Shown here: positions 6,458 through 13,314 of the stretch, in pieces | How the letters are laid out: every line of letters begins with the position of its first letter | How positions within the stretch are numbered: position 1 is the first letter of the stretch | From: DASTRU01 sp035761045 | GTDB lineage: Bacteria > Pseudomonadota > Gammaproteobacteria > Burkholderiales > Burkholderiaceae_E | Direction of reading: 5' to 3' | NCBI GenBank assembly: GCA_035761045.1 | Contig: DASTRU010000019.1 | Coordinates: 1-14,763, forward strand | Length of the DNA stretch: 14,763 bases | Position numbers and translations under genes: made by a program | The notes under the pieces: generated by a model | Database searches by the model: none | Told to the model about the DNA's origin: nothing | Seen by the model: only the letters and a program-made list of their open reading frames with translations

Positions 6458-7954
6458 TTACCGGAAGAACAACGTGGCCAGGCCGAGGAAAATGAAGAAG
6501 CCCATCGAATCGGTGCTGAACGTCAGCAGCACCGACGACCCCATCGCGGGATCGCGCCCCAGTCGTTGCAGCACCAACGGCACGGCCATGCCGACGCCCG
6601 TGCCCACCAACATGTTCAAGATCATCGCGAGGAACATGACGAGCCCGAGCGTCGGGCCCTGCGCGGATTGCCAATACAACAACCACGCGAATATTCCGGC
6701 GATCGTGCCCCACACCGCGCCATTGAATAGAGCGATGCCGATTTCCTTGGCGATCAAACGTCCGGCGTTGGCTGGCGTGACTTGATCAAGCGCGAGCGAG
6801 CGGATCAGCAAGGTCATCGTTTGATTGCCGGAGTTGCCCGCGATGCCCGCGACGATCGGCATCAGCGTGGCGAGCGCGACGACCTTCTCGATCGTGCCCT
6901 CGAACGCGCCGATCACGCGGCTCGCGAAAAACGCGGTGCACATATTGACGGCCAGCCATAGCCAACGGTTTTGCGCCGCCTTCCACACGCCCGAGAAGAT
7001 GTCTTCCTCCTCGCGCAAGCCCGCTTCGGCGAGCGTGCGTTCCTCGGACTCCTCGCGAATCACGTCCACCACCTCGGCCACCGTCAAGCGGCCGATCAAT
7101 CGTCCGCGTCGGTCGATCACCGGCGCCGAAACGAAGTCGTAACGCTCGAACGCTTGCGCGGCATCGCCCGCGTCATCCTCGGGATGCAGCGTGAACATCT
7201 CGGTTTGCATGACCTTGGAGACATGCTCGTCGGGATCGTTGATGAGCAACCGACTCAAGGGCAGCGTGCCCTTAAGGTGCTCGTCGCGATCGACCACGAA
7301 CACTTGGTCGGTGTGATCGGGCAAGGCGTCGAACCGGCGCAAATAACGCAACACGGTTTCGAGCGTGACGTCGTCGCGCACGGTCACGGTTTCAAAGTCC
7401 ATGCGCGCGCCGACCGAGCCTTCCGCGTACGACATCGCGGTTTGCAACTCTTCGCGCTCTTCGGTGGTGAGGCCTTCCTTGACCTCGTCGATCACCTCGC
7501 GCGGGAGATCGGGCGCGAGGTCGGCCAGCTCGTCGGCGTCCAAGCCTTCCACGGCCGCGACCAGCTCGTCGCGGTCCATTGAGGCGATCAAGGTGGCGCG
7601 CACCGCTTCGGAGACTTCGAGCAGGATCGATCCGTCGCGCCCCGCCTTCACAAGCTCCCACACTTGCAAGCGGTCTTCCAACGGCAACGATTCGAGGATG
7701 TAGGCGACGTCGGCCGAATGCAGCGCGTCGAGCACGGTGCGCAGCTCGGTGTCGTGCTGCCGATGGGTTAGGAGCGCGACGAGTTCATGGCGCTTGTCGT
7801 CCTCGGCGTGATGCTGACGCTCGGTCACTTGCTCGACCAAGCGCTGCCGATGCAATAGCTCCTGCACGTTGACGAGCGCGCGTTGGGCCTGCTCGGGGTC
7901 GCGCGGCGTGGGCTCGCGCATGGCATCGCGGTCGTCGGTGTCGGATTCGGTCAT
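6458..7954 (-). CDS. mgtE: Magnesium transporter MgtE
   Basis: A 498-aa inner-membrane Mg2+ channel that gates by sensing cytosolic Mg2+. Residues 60-180 form the acidic helical MgtE N domain, 182-310 two CBS domains (the first ending near VVDRDEHLKGTL, the second with FVSAPVIDRRGRLIG), and 330-498 five transmembrane helices. The family signature PIVAGIAGNSGNQTM is at 366-380. D482 in the STDSMGF motif of the last helix corresponds to the pore Asp of the Thermus thermophilus channel. The first 50 residues are a hydrophilic, charged extension. The ATG at 7954 has only a weak AGG-containing sequence before it. A 126-nt spacer with a candidate promoter and a hairpin lies upstream, so it is probably a separate transcription unit from mtgA. 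The stop codon lies 141 nt before the kinase start. Confidence 0.96.
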   Translation of the reverse strand: MTESDTDDRDAMREPTPRDPEQAQRALVNVQELLHRQRLVEQVTERQHHAEDDKRHELVALLTHRQHDTELRTVLDALHSADVAYILESLPLEDRLQVWELVKAGRDGSILLEVSEAVRATLIASMDRDELVAAVEGLDADELADLAPDLPREVIDEVKEGLTTEEREELQTAMSYAEGSVGARMDFETVTVRDDVTLETVLRYLRRFDALPDHTDQVFVVDRDEHLKGTLPLSRLLINDPDEHVSKVMQTEMFTLHPEDDAGDAAQAFERYDFVSAPVIDRRGRLIGRLTVAEVVDVIREESEERTLAEAGLREEEDIFSGVWKAAQNRWLWLAVNMCTAFFASRVIGAFEGTIEKVVALATLMPIVAGIAGNSGNQTMTLLIRSLALDQVTPANAGRLIAKEIGIALFNGAVWGTIAGIFAWLLYWQSAQGPTLGLVMFLAMILNMLVGTGVGMAVPLVLQRLGRDPAMGSSVLLTFSTDSMGFFIFLGLATLFFR

Positions 7955-8017
7955 GACCTGAGCGCTGGTGACGAGCGGCGGGCGGGAGTGATTCGATGCC
8001 GCTCAACGAGGTGCCGC

Positions 8018-8023
8018 ATTGTA
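8018..8023 (-). promoter_or_regulatory. Candidate -10 element for mgtE
   Basis: TACAAT on the minus strand matches the sigma70 -10 consensus at five of six bases and lies 63 nt before the mgtE ATG, in the spacer after mtgA. No good -35 hexamer sits 16-18 nt upstream; that region instead holds direct GCGCGAAA repeats and a hairpin, which might mean activator dependence. Tentative. Confidence 0.4.
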
Positions 8024-8044
8024 GGCGGCGCCGCGCGAAATCCA

Positions 8045-8061
8045 GCGCGAAAGATTCGCGC
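8045..8061. repeat. Perfect 7-bp inverted repeat between mtgA and mgtE
   Basis: GCGCGAA - AGA - TTCGCGC lies 19 nt after the mtgA stop codon and just upstream of the candidate mgtE promoter. A second GCGCGAAA copy in direct orientation starts at 8033, 12 nt from the first. No T tract follows on either strand, so it is not a standard intrinsic terminator. It could help end the operon transcript or serve as an operator for mgtE. Confidence 0.5.
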
Positions 8062-8080
8062 GTGCCGTCGAAAACAACGC

Positions 8081-8773
8081 TTACGGCAATTGCGCGGCGT
8101 TCATGCGCGCCAACACCGTGGCGGCTCGGCGCAGGAGCTGTGGATGAAACCGGTTGCGGTCGAAGAACCGTGGGTTCGGCAGCATCGCGGCGAGCTTGGC
8201 GGCTTGCATGGCATTCAAGCGATCCGCGCTCACGCGGTAGTAATGCTGGGCGGCCGCCTCGATGCCAAACACGCCCTCGCCCCACTCCACCACGTTCAGA
8301 TAAATCTCGAAGATGCGTTGCTTGGTGCACCAAAACTCGAGCATGAAGGTGACGATGAATTCCTGCGCCTTGCGCACATAGCTGCGTTCACCGCTCAAGA
8401 ACAAATTCTTCGCAAGCTGCTGGGTGATGGTGGAGCCGCCCGCAACGACACGACCGCGCCGCCGGTTTTTCTCGTACGCGCGTTCCAAGGCTTCAATGTC
8501 GATGCCGCGATGCTCGGCGAAGTTGCTGTCCTCGGCCGCGATGACCGCGCGCTTGACCGGTCGCGCGATGCGGTCGTACGGCACCCACACATGCTTGAGC
8601 TGCGCGCCGGGCGTTTTCGCGTCGAGCGCGATTTCGCGTGCGTGCATGAAACTCGTGGTGGGCGGATCGAACATGACCCACGTGCCGATGCGAAAAAACA
8701 GCACCGCTTCGAACAACACCACCGCCGACGCGGCGGCAAGAACGGCGCGGCCGAGGGTCCCGGCGATGCTCAT
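8081..8773 (-). CDS. mtgA: Monofunctional biosynthetic peptidoglycan transglycosylase
   Basis: Polymerises lipid II into glycan strands at the outer face of the inner membrane (glycosyltransferase family 51) without transpeptidase activity. The 230-aa length is normal. One N-terminal transmembrane helix (about residues 8-28) anchors it. The GT51 motifs follow in order: the catalytic E81 in AVIAAEDSNFAEHRGID; GGSTITQQLAKNLFLS (112-127); RKAQEFIVTFMLE with E146; and IYLNVVEWGEGVFGIEAAAQ (157-176). There is no penicillin-binding domain. The ATG is 13 nt after the aroE stop, so it is the last gene of the mpl-to-mtgA run. An out-of-frame ATG triplet in the gap makes the exact start slightly uncertain, but the frame is fixed by the domain. 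Confidence 0.96.
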   Translation of the reverse strand: MSIAGTLGRAVLAAASAVVLFEAVLFFRIGTWVMFDPPTTSFMHAREIALDAKTPGAQLKHVWVPYDRIARPVKRAVIAAEDSNFAEHRGIDIEALERAYEKNRRRGRVVAGGSTITQQLAKNLFLSGERSYVRKAQEFIVTFMLEFWCTKQRIFEIYLNVVEWGEGVFGIEAAAQHYYRVSADRLNAMQAAKLAAMLPNPRFFDRNRFHPQLLRRAATVLARMNAAQLP

Positions 8774-8786
8774 CGCATCGTCCGCA

Positions 8787-9638
8787 TCAAGCGGCGCTCA
8801 CGGCTTCGCGGCGCAGCGCGTCGCGTAAGCGTTCGATGACGGGTCGCGTATGCGGCCTTCGTCCGCGCCAACGCTCGTAGGCCTCGGCGGCTTGCTCCAC
8901 CAGCATGCCGAGTCCGTCGGCGCAAGTCGTCACGCCCAAGGAACGCGCATGCGCTAGGAACGGCGTGGGTTTATCGGCGTACATCAAGTCGTACACGAAC
9001 GCGTTGGGCGCGAAGGCGGCGGCCGGCACGGGCGGAATATCGCCCCCCAAGCTCGCGCTGGTCGCGTTGATGACTAAGTCGAAGGCGCCATCGAGCGTTG
9101 CGAAATCACTCGCCTTGCACCGTTGCGCCAAGGGTCCGCTTGCGCTCGCCACCAATTCCTCCGCGCGTGCGCGGGTGCGATTGACGACGACCAGCATGGC
9201 GGGCGCTTCATCGAGCACCGGTTGCAGCACGCCACGCGCCGCGCCACCGGCGCCGATCAACAACACCCGCGCCTCGCGCAGCGTGACGCCTAGGTTGTCG
9301 CGCAGATCACGCACAAGGCCCACGCCATCGGTGTTGTCGCCGCATAAACGGCCGTGGTCCATCCATAAGGTATTGACGGCGCCGGCTTGGATCGCGCGTT
9401 CGGTACGCACCTCGCACAAGGCGTGCGCTTCAAGCTTGAACGGCACGGTGACGTTCAAGCCGCGTCCGCCCTCGGCGAAGAAGGTTTGCACGGTGCGAGC
9501 GAATCCATCGAGCGGCGCGAGGATGCGCTCATACACGAGTCGCTCGCCGAGAGACTCGGCGAACATCGCGTGGATCAATGGACTTTTGCTATGCGCGATG
9601 GGATGCCCCACCACCGCGTAGGTATCGACATCGCGCAC
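8787..9638 (-). CDS. aroE: Shikimate dehydrogenase (NADP+)
   Basis: Reduces 3-dehydroshikimate to shikimate with NADPH, the fourth step of the chorismate pathway, in the cytosol. The frame is open further upstream, but the GTG at 9638 is chosen: it gives 283 aa, the usual length, starts seven residues before YAVVGHPIAHSKS, and has AAGGG at 9646-9650 spaced 7 nt away and overlapping the tonB-like stop codon. Visible residues by this numbering: S17 and S19 of the SKS shikimate site, catalytic K68 in NVTVPFK, N89 in GAVNT, D104 in GDNTDG, the dinucleotide loop IGAGGAARG (from about 128), the NADP-selective NRTRARAEEL, and the C-terminal DGLGMLVEQAA. Ten nt separate it from the tonB-like gene and 13 nt from mtgA, within one operon. 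Confidence 0.96.
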   Translation of the reverse strand: MRDVDTYAVVGHPIAHSKSPLIHAMFAESLGERLVYERILAPLDGFARTVQTFFAEGGRGLNVTVPFKLEAHALCEVRTERAIQAGAVNTLWMDHGRLCGDNTDGVGLVRDLRDNLGVTLREARVLLIGAGGAARGVLQPVLDEAPAMLVVVNRTRARAEELVASASGPLAQRCKASDFATLDGAFDLVINATSASLGGDIPPVPAAAFAPNAFVYDLMYADKPTPFLAHARSLGVTTCADGLGMLVEQAAEAYERWRGRRPHTRPVIERLRDALRREAVSAA

Positions 9639-9645
9639 GACGACG

Positions 9646-9650
9646 CCCTT
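9646..9650 (-). promoter_or_regulatory. Ribosome binding site fixing the aroE GTG start
   Basis: AAGGG shares two bases with the TAA stop of the tonB-like gene and stands 7 nt before the GTG at 9638. It decides the aroE start against longer readings that would overlap the previous gene by about 100 nt. Confidence 0.75.
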
Positions 9651-10557
9651 ACCGGCCGCTGCGCGCCTCGAGCGCGTCGTTGGTGAAGACCATCGTGCGG
9701 GTGATGGACAGCAGATCCATCTCCTTGGCCATCGCGTCGGTAAAGCGGCCAAACGGCGCGGCGCGGCGCACGATGTCGAGCGCGGCTTGGTCGAGCAATT
9801 TATGGCCCGAGCTTTTGCTTAATTCGGCGGAATACACCGTGCCGTCTTTATCAAGCACGATGGTGATTTGCACTTGACCGTACAGCTTGCCGCGCGCGGC
9901 TTCGGGGTAATTCAAATTGCCCCAGCGTTCAACCTTGTTGCGGAAGTTCTCGATGTAGAGCGCGGCGACGTAATCCTTGGCGCTGGTGCCGTAGAAATGC
10001 TTTTTCGGGCGCTTGTATTCGTCCTCGATGCGCGCTTCGACGATCGCGGCATTGCGCGCCAACATGCGCGCGGCGTCGATCACGTCGGTGGCTTGCGGGT
10101 CCTTTGGCGCGTCGGTGACCGGTTTGCGGTCGTTCGCGGGTTCGTGCAGCGCTTTATTCGAACGCAAGGTCGCCAGCAATTTGCGTTGTTCGGCGTCCAG
10201 CTCTTCGAGCCTACGACGCGCCTCGCTGAGCGAATCGCCCATTTCGACAGTGGCCGCGTTGGGCAACGGCGTGCTGGCGCGGCCTTGATCCTTATCGCCG
10301 CCGCCTTCCAGCGCGACTTGCGCGAGCACGTCGGCCTTATCGGGCGCTTTTTCGCTACGCGTGTTGACGATGACGACCTCGAGGCCCGGATCCTTGGCTT
10401 CGAGCTTCAGCATTTCGGGCGCGACGAACCGAATCGTCAGCAACGCGCCGTGCAGCACCACCGATACGGCGAGCGCGAAGGCAAGCAAACGATTTTGATC
10501 GATCCAAGCGGACAGGTTTGCGCCCGAAGAAGGACGCGGCGCAATGGCAGCAGACAT
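9649..10557 (-). CDS. TonB-family energy-transducer-like protein
   Basis: A 302-aa inner-membrane-anchored periplasmic protein. Residues 24-45 form one transmembrane helix after a short cytoplasmic tail, and it keeps the S-x3-H arrangement (S32, H36) that in TonB lies on the face contacting ExbB/ExbD. Residues 46-105 are a polar linker; 108-134 look like a short coiled coil (SEARRRLEELDAEQRKLL); and 203-292 are the TonB C-terminal domain, with YPEAARGKLYGQVQITIVLDKDG and SSGHKLLDQAALDIVRRAAPFG. The long Pro-Glu/Pro-Lys spacer of classic TonB is missing. No exbB, exbD or TonB-dependent receptor gene is in the window. It starts 11 nt after the RNase II-like stop, without an evident strong Shine-Dalgarno. 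Whether it powers receptors or acts in envelope maintenance cannot be told from the sequence. Confidence 0.87.
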   Translation of the reverse strand: MSAAIAPRPSSGANLSAWIDQNRLLAFALAVSVVLHGALLTIRFVAPEMLKLEAKDPGLEVVIVNTRSEKAPDKADVLAQVALEGGGDKDQGRASTPLPNAATVEMGDSLSEARRRLEELDAEQRKLLATLRSNKALHEPANDRKPVTDAPKDPQATDVIDAARMLARNAAIVEARIEDEYKRPKKHFYGTSAKDYVAALYIENFRNKVERWGNLNYPEAARGKLYGQVQITIVLDKDGTVYSAELSKSSGHKLLDQAALDIVRRAAPFGRFTDAMAKEMDLLSITRTMVFTNDALEARSGR

Positions 10558-10568
10558 AGACCGGGATT

Positions 10569-12692
10569 CTAACGAGCGCCCGACGCCGTGCTCGTGGCGT
10601 TGTGCACGCTCGCGGCATCGACAGGCGCGGGAATTTCAGCCAGCGGTTCGGTTTCGGGCGCGGCGGGACGTTCCGGGTCGACGACGCTCGCGCTTTCGTC
10701 ACCCACGCCATCCGCGGTGTCGTCCTCGCTTTCGCCAGCCTCCACTGGTTCGGCATGCACCACGGCGAGACGGCATTCGACGGTTAAATCGATATCGTCC
10801 ACCGCCAGCACATCGACTTCCACCTTCGTGCCCGGTGCGAGATGGCCAATGCCCGCTAGCGGCGCGACTAGCGGCAGCTCGGCGAAGCGCACGCGCTCCT
10901 CGCGCAACACCATGGCGGTAAAGCGGCGGCCGCTCCCAATCGCGCCTTCTTGAGCCAACCAGCGCAAGCACCAGTAACGTTCCATGCGCGATTGCACGTC
11001 ACCGTAAGCGGCATACGCGGCATCGAACGCACCAATGATCGCGAACAGATCGGCCGACCCTTTCTCAAACGGGGGCCGCTGCAAACGCAAGACCGCCAGC
11101 AGCTGCCATTGATTAACCAAATCGATATACCGCCGCAACGGCGAGCTACTCCATGCGTAATGCGTGACGCCGATGCCGATATGCGCGGCGGGCACCGTTG
11201 TCATCCGCACCGAGCTTTGCTTTGAGCCCGGACGCGCCCATTGCGTTTGCGTACGGTAGATGCACGGCACGCCCGCGTCGTCGAGCCGACGGCCCCAAGC
11301 GCTATTGACGAAGATCATCCATTCGGCGACCAGCCGGTCAAGCGGCGCGTCGCGACGGCGCTGTTCGATGCGCACGCGCTCTTCCCCGTCGATGGTTTCA
11401 ACGCGAAAACTAAAGTCGGCGCGATTGCGTGGCTCGGGCTTGCCGCGCACGCGTTCGCGCTGCGCGCTTAGGAATTGAGCCGCGCGCCAAAGCACTTGCA
11501 ATTCGGCCTTGAAGGGAAAGGTTGTCGTCGTGTCGGCTAGGGTTTCTTCGTTGATCACCGCATCGAGCACGTCGTGCCGCAAATTGGCCTCGATCGGCAC
11601 GCGCTCGATCCGCGATTCGCTCGCCACGCATTCGCCACTGGCGAGATCCACGTCGGCGTACAACGACACCGCCGGCCGCGCGCCACCCTCGACCAAGGTG
11701 TAGGCGTTGACGATGGCGTCGGGCAGCATGGTGATCTTTTCGCCGGGCATGTAGACGGTCGACATGCGCTTGCGCGCCAATACGTCGAGCGCGTCGCCAG
11801 GCGTGGCGCTCAAACCCGGAGCCGCGATGTGCACGCCGACGCGAACCCGGTTTTCGTCGATGAATCGCACCGAAAACGCGTCGTCGATCTCGGTGGTTTC
11901 GCTGTCGTCGATCGAGAACGCCCGTACGTCCGAAAGCGGCAGCTTGGCGTCCGCCGCTTTCGGCAAGGCGATGTCGGCGTGCGGCCCTTTTGGAAACCAT
12001 TCGACAAGGAATTGCGCCCGATGCAACTCGCGTGCGTCGACGAATGCGCCGGCGTTGAGCAACAAGCGCGCGGGCGTGGTGTGCGACTCGCGCGCGGCTT
12101 GGTCCAAGGCCTTCCATTCGAGGCTGTTTTTATCGGGCTTGAACAATAGCCACGCCGCGCGCGGCAACCAACGCGGTGGCACACCGGGCGGCGTCTCGCG
12201 CCATTCGACGGGAACCACGCCTTGCTTGAGTTGTTCGACCAAGGCGGCCTGTTGTTCCGCGGCCAGGCGTTTGCGTTCGAGCCCGGCGAGCGCCGCCGTC
12301 AACTCGGCGGCCGGGGCGGGTTTGTAGCGGCCTTTACCGCGTCGGCGGAAATACATTGGCGCGCCATGCACGCACGACAGCAACGCGGCCAACTGCGCGG
12401 GCGATGGCGTTGCGCCGAAGTACTCGGCGCCTAACGCGGCCGCGTCGAATTCATCCTCGGGCGCGACTTCGTGCAAGAACGCGACATCGATATCGCGCGC
12501 GATGGCGTCGGCTTGCGCGAGCAAGTCTTCGGGCGACGGTTCGGCGAACTTGAACAACACATGGCTCGCCTTGACCTTGGACCGGCGCCCCGTGGGCAAC
12601 TCGACTTGAAAGGCGGTGGGCTCGGGCGCGCCGAGGGTTTCCAATACCGTGCCGGCCTTGAAACCGCCGTCGTCCTCGAAAAAAAGATGCAT
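10569..12692 (-). CDS. RNase II-family (RNB domain) 3'-5' exoribonuclease
   Basis: A 707-aa cytosolic protein of the RNase II/R superfamily, which degrades single-stranded RNA processively from the 3' end. Residues 1-50 look like a small beta barrel; about 60-240 are a helical region unlike the cold-shock domains of E. coli RNase II; 255-580 are the RNB catalytic domain, with SIDDSETTEIDDAF (260-273) supplying D262, D270 and D271, and SSSPLRRYIDLVNQW (515-529) supplying the conserved Arg. E268 stands where E. coli enzymes have the second Asp. About 588-645 may be a degenerate S1-like fold, and the last 55 residues are an acidic, Pro/Ala-rich tail. This matches the divergent RNB group of betaproteobacteria better than RNase R. 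The ATG at 12692 lies 34 nt after yqiA, with a repeat shared with pyrC in between. Confidence 0.9.
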   Translation of the reverse strand: MHLFFEDDGGFKAGTVLETLGAPEPTAFQVELPTGRRSKVKASHVLFKFAEPSPEDLLAQADAIARDIDVAFLHEVAPEDEFDAAALGAEYFGATPSPAQLAALLSCVHGAPMYFRRRGKGRYKPAPAAELTAALAGLERKRLAAEQQAALVEQLKQGVVPVEWRETPPGVPPRWLPRAAWLLFKPDKNSLEWKALDQAARESHTTPARLLLNAGAFVDARELHRAQFLVEWFPKGPHADIALPKAADAKLPLSDVRAFSIDDSETTEIDDAFSVRFIDENRVRVGVHIAAPGLSATPGDALDVLARKRMSTVYMPGEKITMLPDAIVNAYTLVEGGARPAVSLYADVDLASGECVASESRIERVPIEANLRHDVLDAVINEETLADTTTTFPFKAELQVLWRAAQFLSAQRERVRGKPEPRNRADFSFRVETIDGEERVRIEQRRRDAPLDRLVAEWMIFVNSAWGRRLDDAGVPCIYRTQTQWARPGSKQSSVRMTTVPAAHIGIGVTHYAWSSSPLRRYIDLVNQWQLLAVLRLQRPPFEKGSADLFAIIGAFDAAYAAYGDVQSRMERYWCLRWLAQEGAIGSGRRFTAMVLREERVRFAELPLVAPLAGIGHLAPGTKVEVDVLAVDDIDLTVECRLAVVHAEPVEAGESEDDTADGVGDESASVVDPERPAAPETEPLAEIPAPVDAASVHNATSTASGAR

Positions 12693-12701
12693 GCAAATAT
12701 C

Positions 12702-12724
12702 CGTGAGGCGTGCGACCCGTGCCG
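12702..12724 (-). repeat. 23-nt sequence shared with the pyrC upstream region (copy 2)
   Basis: It lies in the 34-nt gap between yqiA and the RNase II-like gene, 9 nt before the ATG, in the same orientation as copy 1 at 2576-2598. The 13 bases nearest the gene (CGCACGCCTCACG) are identical in both; two mismatches occur in the other ten. Its role is unknown. Confidence 0.6.
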
Positions 12725-12726
12725 AT

Positions 12727-13314
12727 TCACACGCCGCAAAACGCGAGTACGTCGTCCAAATACCGTTCGAAGTCGGACAAACCGTGGTCCGAGCCTTGCA
12801 CGATGGTGTGCCGCGCGAGCGGGTATTTCGCCACCATCTCGCGCCAGTCGAGCACTTCGTCGCCCGTCGCGGCGATGAGGTAGTAGCGATCGGGCCGCGT
12901 GATCGCGGCTACTTCGATGGCGCGTAATTCGTCGATGTGCTGGGGCGTCAGCTCAAACGTTTGCGTCGGGTCGTGCCACGACGCATGCGTGCCGACGTAG
13001 GCGCTTAAGTCGCGCGCGGCGAACACGCCGGGGTTGATCAATACCGCGCGGCAGCCAATGCGCTCGGCCAACCAAGTCGCGTAATACCCGCCGAGCGAGG
13101 AGCCGATTAACGTGACGTCCTCGGGCGCGGCCTTCGCGCACCAGGCCTCTACGAGTTCGACCGCGGCGCGCGGCGACGCTGGCAAGGCCGGCGCGTGATA
13201 GCGCTCGGCCAAACCACGATGTGCCATTGCCTTGGCCAGCACTTGCGCCTTGAACGATTGCGGCGACGAACGAAAGCCGTGCAAATACACGACCCAAGGC
13301 GAGCGCGTCTTCAT
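12727..13314 (-). CDS. yqiA: YqiA/YcfP-family alpha/beta-hydrolase (esterase)
   Basis: A 195-aa cytosolic protein of the YqiA family, whose E. coli member is a small carboxylesterase. The fold features are visible: an early VVYLHGFRSSP strand and oxyanion region (8-18); the nucleophile S73 in IGSSLGGYYA; an acidic residue in ATGDEVLD (D152 or D156); and the catalytic H177 in QGSDHGLSDFE near the C-terminus. These give the Ser-Asp-His triad in the usual order. No signal peptide. The ATG at 13314 overlaps the mpl stop by 4 nt (ATGA), so translation is coupled. The natural substrate is unknown. Placement directly after mpl might hint at an envelope-related role, but this is only context. Confidence 0.9.
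   Translation of the reverse strand: MKTRSPWVVYLHGFRSSPQSFKAQVLAKAMAHRGLAERYHAPALPASPRAAVELVEAWCAKAAPEDVTLIGSSLGGYYATWLAERIGCRAVLINPGVFAARDLSAYVGTHASWHDPTQTFELTPQHIDELRAIEVAAITRPDRYYLIAATGDEVLDWREMVAKYPLARHTIVQGSDHGLSDFERYLDDVLAFCGV

Noticed and set aside
7883..8839. Long plus-strand open frame of 318 codons across the mgtE start, the spacer and mtgA
   Set aside because: It is antisense to two genes with clear family motifs, its translation is rich in His, Arg, Gly and Ala typical of high-GC shadow frames, and I see no domain or ribosome binding site.
10557..10577. TAGAAT formed by the RNase II-like stop codon as a promoter for a leaderless tonB-like transcript
   Set aside because: No -35 element is found upstream and the gene sits in a tight run, so cotranscription explains it better.
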